Below are positions 26,425-36,066 of a stretch of DNA of 64,000 bases, one piece after another. This DNA is from Methylomonas aurea (GTDB lineage Bacteria > Pseudomonadota > Gammaproteobacteria > Methylococcales > Methylomonadaceae): positions 34,578 through 98,577 of the forward strand of contig NZ_JANIBM010000014.1 of the NCBI RefSeq assembly GCF_024505045.1, read 5' to 3'. The notes beneath the pieces were generated by a model, which had not been told where the DNA came from, ran no database searches, and saw only the letters and a program-made list of their open reading frames with translations. The stretch's first letter is position 1. Each line of letters begins with the position of its first letter. The translations under genes were made by a program, and so were the position numbers.

Positions 26425-27725
26425 CCAAAATACGAATCGACCACGGCCGCATCGTCGATCCGGCCAACGGCATCGATGCCGTAGGTTCACTTTATATCGC
26501 CGACGGCAAAATCGTTGCGGTTGGCGAGGCGCTGGCCGATTTCGATGCCGAACAAACTATCGACGCGACCGGCCAGGTGGTTTGCCCCGGTTTCGTCGAC
26601 TTGAGCGTGCGCCTGCGCGAACCGGGCCAGACCCAAAAAGGCAATATCCAATCCGAAACCCGCGCCGCGCTGGCCGCCGGCGTGACCTCGTTGTGTTTGC
26701 CGCCCGACACCAAGCCCTGCATCGACACGCCGGCCGTGGTCGAATACATCAAAGACAAAGCCGAGCAGGCCGGCTATGCGCAAGTCTACAGTATCGGCGC
26801 ACTGACCCAACGACTGGACGGCAACGAACTCAGTGCCATGTTCGCTTTGAAGCAGGCCGGTTGCATCGCAGTCGGTAATGCCAGCGCGCCGCTTGGTAAT
26901 TTGCTGATCTTGCGTCGGGCCATGGAGTACGCCAGCAGCCACGATTTGCTGCTGATGTTCCGCGCCAACGAAGCGTCGTTGTCCGGCAAGGGCTGCGCCC
27001 ACGAAGGTGCGGTCGCCAGCCGCTACGGCTTGCCCGGCATTCCGGAAGCGGCGGAATCGATTGCATTGGCGCAGTGTCTGGAATTGGCCGAATTGACCGG
27101 CTGCCGGGTGCATTTCAGCCAGATCAGTTGCAAGCAATCGGTGATCAAGATCCAGCAGGCCAAGAAGTATGGTTTGAACGTCACCGCCGACGTTGCAATA
27201 CACCAGTTGCACCTGACCGAAAACGATATCGAACCGTTCGACAGCAATTACCACGTCATGCCGCCGCTACGCGGCACGATAGACCGCCAGTATCTGCGCG
27301 AAGCGTTGGCCAACGGTACCATCGACGCCATTTGTTCCGACCATCAACCGCACGATCTGGATGCCAAGCTCGGCGCGTTTCCGGAAACAGAATCCGGCGT
27401 CGCAGCGCTGGAAACGCTGGTACCCTTGGGTCTGGCTCTGACCGATCAGCATCGGATCGGCCTGGCGCAAGTGATTGCCGGTCTGACCTGTAATCCGGCC
27501 CGAATCTTGGGATTGGCCGCCGGCACGCTGGCAGTCGGAGCCAGTGCCGATATCTGTGTACTCGACCCCGCTTTAGTCTGGCGGGTCGAGCGCCCGTCCT
27601 GGCGCAGCGCCGGCTGCAACACGCCATATTGGGGGCGGGACTTGACCGGGCGCGTGACCTACACCCTGCAAGGCGGCCGGATCGCTTACCGATTGCAGGA
27701 TATTTCGGCAGTTAACCGGGTCTGA
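26421..27725 (+). CDS. pyrX: Inactive dihydroorotase-like subunit (PyrC'/PyrX)
   Basis: A 434-residue amidohydrolase-fold protein. At the place of the metal-binding HxH motif of active dihydroorotase it reads DLSVRLREPG, so both histidines are replaced (by Ser and Arg). Later landmarks remain (NYHVMPPLR and CSDHQPHD). This matches the non-catalytic dihydroorotase homologue of pseudomonads, which is needed to assemble active aspartate carbamoyltransferase with PyrB. A true PyrC must be encoded elsewhere. It is coupled to pyrB through the hairpin and short frame described above. Confidence 0.9.
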   Translation: MTKIRIDHGRIVDPANGIDAVGSLYIADGKIVAVGEALADFDAEQTIDATGQVVCPGFVDLSVRLREPGQTQKGNIQSETRAALAAGVTSLCLPPDTKPCIDTPAVVEYIKDKAEQAGYAQVYSIGALTQRLDGNELSAMFALKQAGCIAVGNASAPLGNLLILRRAMEYASSHDLLLMFRANEASLSGKGCAHEGAVASRYGLPGIPEAAESIALAQCLELAELTGCRVHFSQISCKQSVIKIQQAKKYGLNVTADVAIHQLHLTENDIEPFDSNYHVMPPLRGTIDRQYLREALANGTIDAICSDHQPHDLDAKLGAFPETESGVAALETLVPLGLALTDQHRIGLAQVIAGLTCNPARILGLAAGTLAVGASADICVLDPALVWRVERPSWRSAGCNTPYWGRDLTGRVTYTLQGGRIAYRLQDISAVNRV

Positions 27726-27769
27726 CTCCTTACCCGTGACGGCGGGCAGCCCTCGCCAAGGATACAAAC

Positions 27770-28471
27770 ATGAGTTGCATCAAAAACCGAACCAGCACGT
27801 CAGCTTCGACCAGCATCATCGACGATTTGAAGGGCGACCAGTCCTGGCGCATTTTCCGGATCATCAGCGAGTTTACCGAGGGATTCGATGAATTGTCAGG
27901 ACTGTGCGACGCGATTTCGATTTTCGGCTCGGCCCGCCTGAAACCTGAACATCCCTACTACGCCAAAACCGTGAAAATCGCCGACCTGCTTAGCAAGCAG
28001 GGCTTTGCCATTATCAGCGGCGGCGGTCCGGGGGTGATGGAAGCGGCCAATAAAGGCGCGATCGCCAACGACCAACCCTCCATCGGTTTGAATATCGAAT
28101 TGCCGATGGAGCAAAAGCCCAACCCCTACCAGAACATCGCCTTGAATTTCCGCTATTTCTTCGTGCGTAAGGTCATGTTCGTGCGCTATTCGATCGGTTA
28201 CGTCTGTATGCCGGGCGGCTTTGGTACGCTGGACGAATTTTTCGAGGCGCTGACCCTGATGCAGACTCACAAGGTCTACCCGATTCCGTTGGTGTTGTTC
28301 GGCAGCGATTTCTGGAACGGGCTGATGGACTGGATGAAGGCGAAAATGCTCGAATACGGCACCATTTCCGAAGAAGATTTGGCGCTGATCACCGTCACCG
28401 ACGATCCGCACGAAGTTGTGAGAATCATGGTCGCCCATCGGGAATGGAAAGACCGGCAACGCAAAAATTAA
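27770..28471 (+). CDS. LOG-family (TIGR00730) nucleotide phosphoribohydrolase
   Basis: A 233-residue Rossmann-fold protein with both LOG motifs: SGGGPGVMEAANKGA and PGGFGTLDEFFEALTLMQT. The family splits the N-glycosidic bond of nucleoside monophosphates (cytokinin-activating in plants, AMP/pyrimidine-type in bacteria). AAGGA sits at a good distance before the ATG. It stands between the pyr block and the MoxR run without clear ties to either. Confidence 0.88.
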   Translation: MSCIKNRTSTSASTSIIDDLKGDQSWRIFRIISEFTEGFDELSGLCDAISIFGSARLKPEHPYYAKTVKIADLLSKQGFAIISGGGPGVMEAANKGAIANDQPSIGLNIELPMEQKPNPYQNIALNFRYFFVRKVMFVRYSIGYVCMPGGFGTLDEFFEALTLMQTHKVYPIPLVLFGSDFWNGLMDWMKAKMLEYGTISEEDLALITVTDDPHEVVRIMVAHREWKDRQRKN

Positions 28472-28536
28472 CCAATCCGCAACTTTTCGGCCCCCGGCGG
28501 GTCCGATCTCGGCTAATCCAAACAAACCAACTCAAC

Positions 28537-29523
28537 ATGACTGCAACAAGCCCCGATTCCTGCCAAGCGGCGCTGCAACAACTCAAACACCATATCAACA
28601 GCCAAATCATCGGCCAGGAAATACTGGTCGAACGGATGTTGATCGCGTTGTTGGCCGACGGCCATCTGTTGGTGGAAGGTGCGCCGGGTCTGGCTAAAAC
28701 CCGTGCCATCAATGTCCTCAGCCAGGGCATACAGGCCGATTTTCACCGGGTGCAATTTACCCCGGACTTGTTGCCGGCGGATTTGACCGGCACCGAAATT
28801 TACCGGCCGCAATCCGCCACCTTCGAATTTCAGAAAGGCCCGCTGTTCCATAACCTGATTCTGGCCGACGAAATCAACCGGGCACCGGCCAAGGTGCAGG
28901 CGGCGCTGCTGGAAGCGATGGCCGAGCGGCAGATCACGGTCGGCAAAGCCACCTATCCGCTGCCGCAACTGTTCATGGTCATGGCCACGCAAAACCCGAT
29001 CGAACAGGAAGGCACTTATCCGTTACCGGAAGCGCAACTCGACCGGTTTTTGCTGCACGTCAAAATCGATTATCCGGACGCCGGCCACGAGCAAGCCATT
29101 CTGCAGCTGGCGCGAGCCGAAGCCAAAGGCGCCTTGCAGGCCGGCGCCGCGCCGGCGGTAAAGATCAGCCAGCAAACCCTGTTCGCCGCTCGCGGCGAAG
29201 TGCTGGACCTGTATTTGGCTGACAGTCTGGAGCAGTATTTATTGCAGATCGTACTGGCCACCCGTAAACCGGCGGCCTACGGCCAGGACTTGGCCGGTTG
29301 GATCCAATACGGTGCCAGCCCGCGCGCCAGCATTGCACTGGACCGTTGCGCCCGGGCCAAGGCCTGGCTGGCGCAGCGCGATTTCGTCGATCCGGCCGAC
29401 ATCCAGGACATGGCCTACGACGTACTTCGCCACCGGCTGATTTTGTCTTACGAAGCCGAGGCCGAGGGCATCACTGCCGATTACGTGGTCAAGGAATTGA
29501 TCGCCAGGATTGCCGTGCCCTGA
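28537..29523 (+). CDS. MoxR-type AAA+ ATPase
   Basis: A 328-residue AAA+ chaperone-like ATPase. Walker A is GAPGLAKTR (about residue 49), Walker B LILADEINRAP, sensor 1 MATQNPIEQEGTYPLPEAQLD-type (its core ATQNPIEQEGT is visible), and sensor 2 region PSPRAS-like GASPRASIAL. MoxR proteins activate or mature VWA-domain partners, which follow in this cluster. The ATG 28537 is preferred to an earlier start that would add 31 residues without homology. It overlaps the DUF58 gene by one base. Confidence 0.93.
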   Translation: MTATSPDSCQAALQQLKHHINSQIIGQEILVERMLIALLADGHLLVEGAPGLAKTRAINVLSQGIQADFHRVQFTPDLLPADLTGTEIYRPQSATFEFQKGPLFHNLILADEINRAPAKVQAALLEAMAERQITVGKATYPLPQLFMVMATQNPIEQEGTYPLPEAQLDRFLLHVKIDYPDAGHEQAILQLARAEAKGALQAGAAPAVKISQQTLFAARGEVLDLYLADSLEQYLLQIVLATRKPAAYGQDLAGWIQYGASPRASIALDRCARAKAWLAQRDFVDPADIQDMAYDVLRHRLILSYEAEAEGITADYVVKELIARIAVP

Positions 29524-30437
29524 TGGATGCGCAATACACCGCCGATAACCCGCGGGTGGCGGTTACTCTGAAAGGGTTGGTCGATCTGGCCAAACCGGCC
29601 GCCGCGATCAGCCTGGGCCACGCCAATATCCGCGCCGCGCAGAGCGGCAATTACCTGTCGCACCTGAAAGGGCGCGGTATGGCGTTCGACGAAACCCGGC
29701 TGTATCAGCCCGGCGACGATGTGCGCCGCATCGATTGGCGAGTCACCGCCCGTACCGGAAAGCCCCACAGCAAAATTTTCAAGGAGGAACGCGAGCGGCC
29801 GATGTTCATCGCCGTCGATTACCGGGCGGCGATGGCTTTCGCTACCCGCGGCGTGTTCAAACGGGTGCAGGCCGCCCGCTTGGCCGCATTGCTGGCCTGG
29901 GCCGCATTGCAGCAGGGCGACCGCATCGGTGGCCAGATTTTCAGCGAAGCCGGTTGCCTGGAATTGCGGCCGCAAACCGGCAAACCGGCCTTACTCAGGT
30001 TTTTGAATGCTTTGGTAAAACCGGCCTATAGCGGCGATCCGGCAGATCAACTCGATATTCCATTGTCCAGATTGCTGCATCACGCCCGCCCAGGCAGCCG
30101 GGTTTATATCCTTAGTGACTTTCGCGGGTTGAACGCCGCCGCCGAACGGCATTTGGCCAATCTGGCCAAGCACTGCGAAGTGGTTATGGTTCACATCGCC
30201 GATCCGCTGGAAATCCGCTTGCCCGACAAGGGGCGTTACCGGTTTACCGACGGTTTGCGCGAAATTTTGTTCGACACTGCCGACCGGCAACGGGCACAGG
30301 TGTACCAACAACGGTTCGCCGATCGCCGGCGACTGTTGCAAAAATTATCCAGTCAATTACGCCTGTTGCTGATTCCGTGCAGCACACAGCAAGCGGCGCT
30401 GGACGTGCTGACCGGTGTCCGGCCGGAATATCGTTAG
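29523..30437 (+). CDS. DUF58 protein of the MoxR/Bat cluster
   Basis: A 304-residue soluble protein with the DUF58 core FDETRLYQPGDDVRRIDWRV followed by TGKPHSKIFKEERERP. Downstream is a VWA-like fold whose metal site is degenerate (VDYRAAM in place of DxSxS). DUF58 proteins pair with MoxR ATPases. The start ATG overlaps the moxR stop (TGATG), so the two are translated together. Confidence 0.9.
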   Translation: MDAQYTADNPRVAVTLKGLVDLAKPAAAISLGHANIRAAQSGNYLSHLKGRGMAFDETRLYQPGDDVRRIDWRVTARTGKPHSKIFKEERERPMFIAVDYRAAMAFATRGVFKRVQAARLAALLAWAALQQGDRIGGQIFSEAGCLELRPQTGKPALLRFLNALVKPAYSGDPADQLDIPLSRLLHHARPGSRVYILSDFRGLNAAAERHLANLAKHCEVVMVHIADPLEIRLPDKGRYRFTDGLREILFDTADRQRAQVYQQRFADRRRLLQKLSSQLRLLLIPCSTQQAALDVLTGVRPEYR

Positions 30438-30452
30438 GGCTTCGGATCAACC

Positions 30453-33400
30453 ATGACCGGTTCAGGCTATTCCCAGCGTTCCGCCAATGTGGCCGCTCCG
30501 GCTGCGCGGATGCGGCAAGCCGGTTTTTTGCGGTGGCCGGTTGTCGTCGGCCGCATCGGTTTGTTGGCAGTGACGATCTTTGCCGGCGGCTGGTTGGGCA
30601 TGAAGCTGGTGATTCCACCAGGTTACTCCAGTCCGTTGTGGCCGCCGGCGGGAATCGCGCTGGCCGCATTGTTGATCTGCGGTCGCCGGCTTTGGCCGGG
30701 GGTCTGGTTGGGAGCCCTGCTGATCGAACTGGCCACGGCCACGAATTTTTCCGGCCAATTGAATACCTCCGGCATCGCCGCCGCGTTGCTGATTGCTTGC
30801 GGCAGTACCTTGCAGGCCGTTATCGCCGCCAGTTTGTCCGAAAAATACCTGCAGCCGGGGTTGCCGAAACTGGAAACGCCGCGCGCCATCCTGACGTTTT
30901 TTGTGCTGGCCGGCCCGCTGGCCTGTTTGGCAGCACCTAGTTTCGGTGTCGCCGCGTTATACGGATTGGGTTTGATGCCGGGCGACGAGTTGCAAAACTC
31001 CTGGCGTAACTGGTGGATCGGCGACAGTCTGGGCGTGATGGTGATCGCTCCTTTGCTGTTTTGCGCCTTCGGCCGGCCGCTGGCGTTGTGGCGGGCTCGG
31101 CGCTTGAGCGTGGCCTTGCCAATGCTGGGTACCTTACTGGCACTGGTGTTAGTGTTCATGCAGGTGTTTCGCGCCGAGCAAACCCGGATCCAGCAGGCGT
31201 TCGACAATCGGGCCGCCGCCATCGAAACTTTATTGGTGGAATATACCACCCATGTGGTCGATAGCAGTCTGGCGCTCAGGGATGTATTTCTGGCTTCCAG
31301 CGATGTCAGCCGCGAGCAATTCGCTCTGTTTGCCCGCGGTATTTTGGAGCGGCATCCGGAAATTCAGGCCTTGGAATGGTTGCCGCGCATCCGCCACCAG
31401 CAACGCGCGACCTTCGAAGCCAAAGTGCAGCAGGAAGGCTACGCCGGATTCCGCATTACCGAACGTGATGCCGACGGCGGGTTGGTTCCGGCGGGCGAGC
31501 GCACCGAATATTTTCCGGTGGCCTACGTCGAGCCGATGGCCGGCAACGAGCGAGCCTTCGGCCTGGATTCGGTCTCCAATCCGTTGAGCAAATTGGCTAA
31601 GGACGCGGCTAGAGCCAGCGGTAAACCGACCGCGTCGGCCGGCCTCAGTTTGATGCAGGTCGACGGCCCGGCGCCGGGGGTGTTGGTGTCGATTCCGGTG
31701 TTCAAACCGGCGGCCGGCATGCGCGATCAGGACTTCGCCGGTTTCGTATCGGCGGTGATTTTGCCGGCGCGCATGGTGGAAGTCGTTACCAAGGGCCTGA
31801 ACACACAGTCGCTGGACATCAGCATCGAAGATACCGCTGGAACCGGCGTGTATAGGGAGTTGTTCGCCAAGCGCATGCCGGCCACGGTAAAGCAGAACTA
31901 CGCGTTGCGGGACTGGCAAAAAATCTTCAAGTTCGTCGACCGGGATTGGCGGGTGACGATTTCGCCGAGCAGCCTGTTTATCAACGAACAGAGTTCTTCG
32001 GTGTTATGGATTACCTTACTCGGCGGGCTTTGTTTCACCAGTCTGATGAACATCATGCTGCTGATCGTCAGCGGCCGTACCGCCACGGTCGAAGCTTTGG
32101 TCGAACAGCGTACCCGCGATCTGGAAACGGCAGTGGCCGAACAAAAAGCCGCCGCGCAACAGGCGCGCGAATCGGAACTGAAATTGCGCACCATCGTCGA
32201 TTCGCAGCCGGAATGCGTGAAACTGCTGGCGCGCGACGGTAGCCTGTTGCAGATGAACCGGGCCGGCCTGGACATGATAGAAGCGGATGATTTGCAACAG
32301 GCGCAAAGCGGTCGGCTGGAGGACCTGGTCGATGCCAAATACCGCGGCCAATTCATAAAATTGCTTCGCCGCGTGTTTGCCGGGGCATCCGGCAGTTTGG
32401 AATTCGAAATCACCGGGTTGCGCGGCGGCCAGCGCTGGCTGGAAACGCACGCGGTGCCGATGCGCGATGCCGACGGCAATATTACCGCCTTGCTCGGACT
32501 GACGCGCGACATTACCGAGCGTAAATTGGCCGAGGATGAGTTGAAACTGGCCGCCCGCGTGTTCAGCGAAGCTCACGAGGGGATTCTGATCACCGATGCC
32601 GACGCCAACATCATCGATGTCAACCCCACCTTTTGCGAGATTACCGGTTACAGCCGCGACGAGATCATCGGCAAAAATCCAAGCATTCTGCAGTCCGGCA
32701 AGTACGGCCCGGAATTCTATGCCGAGATGTGGCGCGAGTTGCGCCAGCACCAGCATTGGCACGGCGAATTATGGAACCGCAAGAAAAACGGCGATTTATA
32801 TGCGGAATGGTTGACGATTTCGGCGTTGTGCGATGGCGAAGGCCGCATCACGCATTACGTCGGCCTGTTTTCCGACGTGACCCAAGCCAAACACCAACAG
32901 CAATTATTGGAACTGGTGGCGCATTACGATCCGCTGACCCGGTTGCCGAACCGGATCCTGTTTGCCGACCGGTTGAGCCAGGCCATAGCCCATAGTAAAC
33001 GTGAAAAATCGCTGCTGGCGATTGGTTTTCTGGATCTGGATGGATTCAAACCGGTCAACGACATGTTCGGCCACGACGTCGGCGACCGGGTGCTGGTGGA
33101 AGTGGCGGAGCGTATCAAAAATACGATTCGCGAGGAAGACAGCGTATCGCGCCATGGCGGCGACGAATTTGCGTTGCTGCTGCGCGATATCGACACGCTG
33201 GAGCAATGCGAACAAGCCATCCTGCGCATCCACCAGGCGATTTCCGAGCCGTTCGTGATCGATGGCCAGCAAATCACGATCGGCGCGAGCAGCGGCTATA
33301 CCTTATATCCGCTGGACGATGCCGATCCCGACGGCCTGTTGCGGCACGCCGACCATGCTATGTACCAGGCCAAATTGGCCGGCAAGAACCGTAGCCAGCT

Positions 33401-34598
33401 GTTCGACGCGACGCAGGACCAGCAAATCATGCATCGCCACCAGCAATTGCGCGATATCGAAGCAGCCTTCCTGAACGGCGAAATGTGTCTGTATTACCAG
33501 CCAAAAGTCGATATCAAGACCGGGCATGTGGCCGGTGTGGAAGCCCTGATCCGTTGGTTGAGCCCGCTGCGCGGCATGGTGCCGCCGCTGGATTTCTTGC
33601 CGGCTATCGCTTCCACCGATCTGGAAATCCGCATCGGCAATTGGGTGATCGAGCAGGCCTGCCGCGACCTGGCGGCCTGGCAGGGGCAGGGCTTGAGTTT
33701 GGACGTCAGCGTCAATATTTCCTCGTATCATTTGCTGTGGCCGGGAATTCAGGAGCACATCGCCGACACCTTGCGCCAGCATCCTCAACTCCGGGCACAG
33801 TCCTTGCAGCTCGAAATCCTGGAAAGCACGGCGCTGGACGATTTGAGCGCCGTGAACGGGATTATCAAGAATTGCCGCGAGCAACTCGGCATCAGCGTGG
33901 CGCTGGACGACTTCGGTACCGGATATTCGTCGCTGACCCACTTGCGGCATTTGTCGGTGGATACTGTGAAAATCGATCAAACCTTCGTCCGCGACATGTT
34001 GGACGACCCGGACGATTATGCCATCATCGACAGCGTAATCGACCTGAGCCAAGCCTTCAACCGCAAGGTGGTCGCCGAGGGCGTGGAAAGCCAGGAACAG
34101 GGTATCGTGCTGCTGTTGCTGGGTTGCCACTTGCTGCAAGGATATGCCATTGCCAGGCCTATGCCGGCCGCGCAGATCGCCGATTGGGTCGCGGCCTACC
34201 GGCCTTTCGCCGATTGGAATTTCTATGCCAATGCCGAGTTGACGCCGGAGCAGACCATGATCGCGATTAGGCGCTGCGACGCCCGCCAGTGGTTGCAACG
34301 CGTGCATGACTGCCTGTTTGCCGCCGGACGTAGGCCGTTGCCGGCCTGGCCGATCATGGACGGTACGCGTACTCATCTCGGGCGCTGGCTGCGCCAGGCC
34401 AAACAGGAGCGGCAGTATGGCGAAGACTGGTTGGAACGGCTGCAGCAATTGCAGCAAAATTTGCATAACCAGGCCGACCGCTTGAAACAGCAATGCGATG
34501 CCGGCGAGTTGGCGGCAGCCCAAGCCGGTTTCGCCGCTTTACAGGCGGTACAACAGGAAATCGACGAGCGCCTGATCCTGTATACTCAAGTGCCTTGA
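30453..34598 (+). CDS. MASE1-CHASE-PAS-PAS-GGDEF-EAL hybrid signalling protein
   Basis: A 1381-residue inner-membrane c-di-GMP enzyme. Residues about 30-240 are a MASE1-like multi-pass sensor, 262-500 a periplasmic CHASE domain, 515-542 a last membrane helix, 545-580 a coiled coil, and 575-690 and 698-815 two PAS domains. A GGDEF domain (about 824-985) follows with RHGGDEF intact and an REED inhibitory site five residues before it. The EAL domain (about 1005-1250) has EAL, DDFGTGYSSL, KIDQTF and AEGVES, so it should be active. The last 110 residues resemble a zinc-binding CZB helical domain with HLGRWL in place of the usual CxLGxW. Both synthesis and breakdown look possible. Confidence 0.92.
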   Translation: MTGSGYSQRSANVAAPAARMRQAGFLRWPVVVGRIGLLAVTIFAGGWLGMKLVIPPGYSSPLWPPAGIALAALLICGRRLWPGVWLGALLIELATATNFSGQLNTSGIAAALLIACGSTLQAVIAASLSEKYLQPGLPKLETPRAILTFFVLAGPLACLAAPSFGVAALYGLGLMPGDELQNSWRNWWIGDSLGVMVIAPLLFCAFGRPLALWRARRLSVALPMLGTLLALVLVFMQVFRAEQTRIQQAFDNRAAAIETLLVEYTTHVVDSSLALRDVFLASSDVSREQFALFARGILERHPEIQALEWLPRIRHQQRATFEAKVQQEGYAGFRITERDADGGLVPAGERTEYFPVAYVEPMAGNERAFGLDSVSNPLSKLAKDAARASGKPTASAGLSLMQVDGPAPGVLVSIPVFKPAAGMRDQDFAGFVSAVILPARMVEVVTKGLNTQSLDISIEDTAGTGVYRELFAKRMPATVKQNYALRDWQKIFKFVDRDWRVTISPSSLFINEQSSSVLWITLLGGLCFTSLMNIMLLIVSGRTATVEALVEQRTRDLETAVAEQKAAAQQARESELKLRTIVDSQPECVKLLARDGSLLQMNRAGLDMIEADDLQQAQSGRLEDLVDAKYRGQFIKLLRRVFAGASGSLEFEITGLRGGQRWLETHAVPMRDADGNITALLGLTRDITERKLAEDELKLAARVFSEAHEGILITDADANIIDVNPTFCEITGYSRDEIIGKNPSILQSGKYGPEFYAEMWRELRQHQHWHGELWNRKKNGDLYAEWLTISALCDGEGRITHYVGLFSDVTQAKHQQQLLELVAHYDPLTRLPNRILFADRLSQAIAHSKREKSLLAIGFLDLDGFKPVNDMFGHDVGDRVLVEVAERIKNTIREEDSVSRHGGDEFALLLRDIDTLEQCEQAILRIHQAISEPFVIDGQQITIGASSGYTLYPLDDADPDGLLRHADHAMYQAKLAGKNRSQLFDATQDQQIMHRHQQLRDIEAAFLNGEMCLYYQPKVDIKTGHVAGVEALIRWLSPLRGMVPPLDFLPAIASTDLEIRIGNWVIEQACRDLAAWQGQGLSLDVSVNISSYHLLWPGIQEHIADTLRQHPQLRAQSLQLEILESTALDDLSAVNGIIKNCREQLGISVALDDFGTGYSSLTHLRHLSVDTVKIDQTFVRDMLDDPDDYAIIDSVIDLSQAFNRKVVAEGVESQEQGIVLLLLGCHLLQGYAIARPMPAAQIADWVAAYRPFADWNFYANAELTPEQTMIAIRRCDARQWLQRVHDCLFAAGRRPLPAWPIMDGTRTHLGRWLRQAKQERQYGEDWLERLQQLQQNLHNQADRLKQQCDAGELAAAQAGFAALQAVQQEIDERLILYTQVP

Positions 34599-34615
34599 AT
34601 TCGATAACGCCAACG

Positions 34616-35083
34616 ATGGAACAATTGCCGTTAAGAGATATTCATTTGCCCGACGCGGTCAGTTTTTGGCCGCCGGCGCCCGGCTGGTGGGCCTTAGCGC
34701 TGCTGTTGCCGGCGCTAATCGCGGCTCTGCGTTGGCTTTACAAGAGAATCCGCCGGCGCGACGCCGTTAAAGCCGCCGCTCAATTGCTGCAGCAAATCCG
34801 TCGCGAGCATGCTGGCGACGCCAAACCGACGTTGGTTGCCTTGTCGGCATTGTTGCGGCGAGTGGCTTTGAGCACTGCCTCGCGCCAGGATGTGGCCAGC
34901 TTGAGCGGTAAGGCCTGGCTGGAGTACCTGGACCGCTCGTTGCCGGATGCGCCGTTCACGCAGGGGCCGGGACGTTGCCTAGCCGATGCCCAATACCGGC
35001 CGCAGCCGCCTGCTGAAGCTGAGCTGGACGCGCTGTTCGAATTATGCGAACGCTGGTTGAAGCAACAGGCGAAAAAATCATGA
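34616..35083 (+). CDS. DUF4381 membrane protein of the Bat cluster
   Basis: A 155-residue protein with one N-terminal membrane segment (about residues 24-44), a basic stretch (KRIRRRD), and a cytoplasmic helical domain typical of DUF4381 (LSALLRRVALSTASRQDVASL, then GKAWLEYLD). This family regularly sits between DUF58 and VWA genes in MoxR clusters, as here. Its stop overlaps the next gene by four bases. Confidence 0.87.
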   Translation: MEQLPLRDIHLPDAVSFWPPAPGWWALALLLPALIAALRWLYKRIRRRDAVKAAAQLLQQIRREHAGDAKPTLVALSALLRRVALSTASRQDVASLSGKAWLEYLDRSLPDAPFTQGPGRCLADAQYRPQPPAEAELDALFELCERWLKQQAKKS

Positions 35084-36066
35084 TGACGCTAGTCTGGCCT
35101 TGGCTGCTGATTCTGATACCGTTGCCGCTGTTGCTGCGCCGCTGGTTGCCGGCCCAGGTTCCGGCGCGGCAGGCCGCGTTGAAGACGCCGTTTCTGGACG
35201 ATTTCGGCAGCGATCCTGGGTATATCGTCGGCAGCGAACGGCGTTGGCCGCTGTGGCTGGCCGGTTGCGCCTGGCTTTGTCTGCTGTTGGCCGCGGCGCG
35301 GCCGCAATGGTTGGGGGAACCGCTGGAGCAGGCGGTCAGCGGCCGCGATCTGATGTTGGCGGTCGACGTCTCCGGCAGCATGCAGGAAGAAGACTTCCTG
35401 TTGGATAAACAGCGGGTCGACCGGCTGACTGCGATTAAGCAAGTGGCGGGTGAGTTCATCATGCGCCGCGCCGGCGACCGGCTTGGTTTGATCCTGTTCG
35501 GGACCCAGGCTTATCTGCACGTGCCGTTGACCTTCGACCGCAAGACCGTGCAGACCTTGCTCGGCGAAGCCTTTATCGGCATCACCGAAGACGAACCGAA
35601 AACGTCGATCGGCGATGCCATCGGCCTGGCGATCAAACGCCTGCAAGACCAGAAAGATGCCAGCCGCGTGCTGATCCTGTTGACCGACGGCGCCAACACG
35701 GCCGGCGAACTGGCGCCGCTGAAGGCCGCAGAACTGGCGGCCGAACACCGCTTGAAAATTTATACCATCGGCATCGGTGCCGACGAGATTTTGGTGCGCA
35801 GTCTGTTCGGCACGCGCCGGGTCAATCCATCGGTGGATTTGGACGAAAAAACCTTGACTGCCATCGCCGAAACCACCGGCGGACATTACTTCCGCGCTCG
35901 CAACACCGAGGAATTGGAGCGGATTTACCAAATGCTCGACCAACTGGAACCGGTGGAAAAAGACAAACAATACTTCCGGCCGCGTAGCGAGTTGTTCCAT
36001 TGGCCGTTGGGCTTGGCCTTGATGCTGGCCGGCTTGATCGCGGCCGGGCGGTTACGGTGGAGCTGA
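35080..36066 (+). CDS. VWA-domain membrane protein (BatA type)
   Basis: A 328-residue protein with an N-terminal membrane segment (about residues 4-20), a second near residue 65, a VWA domain (about 85-280) whose metal site is intact (AVDVSGSM, DxSxS) with LILFGTQAYLHVPLT and LLTDGANTAGEL, and a C-terminal membrane helix. BatA-type proteins form an inner-membrane complex with MoxR and the other Bat proteins, linked to envelope stress tolerance. It overlaps both neighbours. Confidence 0.92.
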   Translation: MMTLVWPWLLILIPLPLLLRRWLPAQVPARQAALKTPFLDDFGSDPGYIVGSERRWPLWLAGCAWLCLLLAAARPQWLGEPLEQAVSGRDLMLAVDVSGSMQEEDFLLDKQRVDRLTAIKQVAGEFIMRRAGDRLGLILFGTQAYLHVPLTFDRKTVQTLLGEAFIGITEDEPKTSIGDAIGLAIKRLQDQKDASRVLILLTDGANTAGELAPLKAAELAAEHRLKIYTIGIGADEILVRSLFGTRRVNPSVDLDEKTLTAIAETTGGHYFRARNTEELERIYQMLDQLEPVEKDKQYFRPRSELFHWPLGLALMLAGLIAAGRLRWS

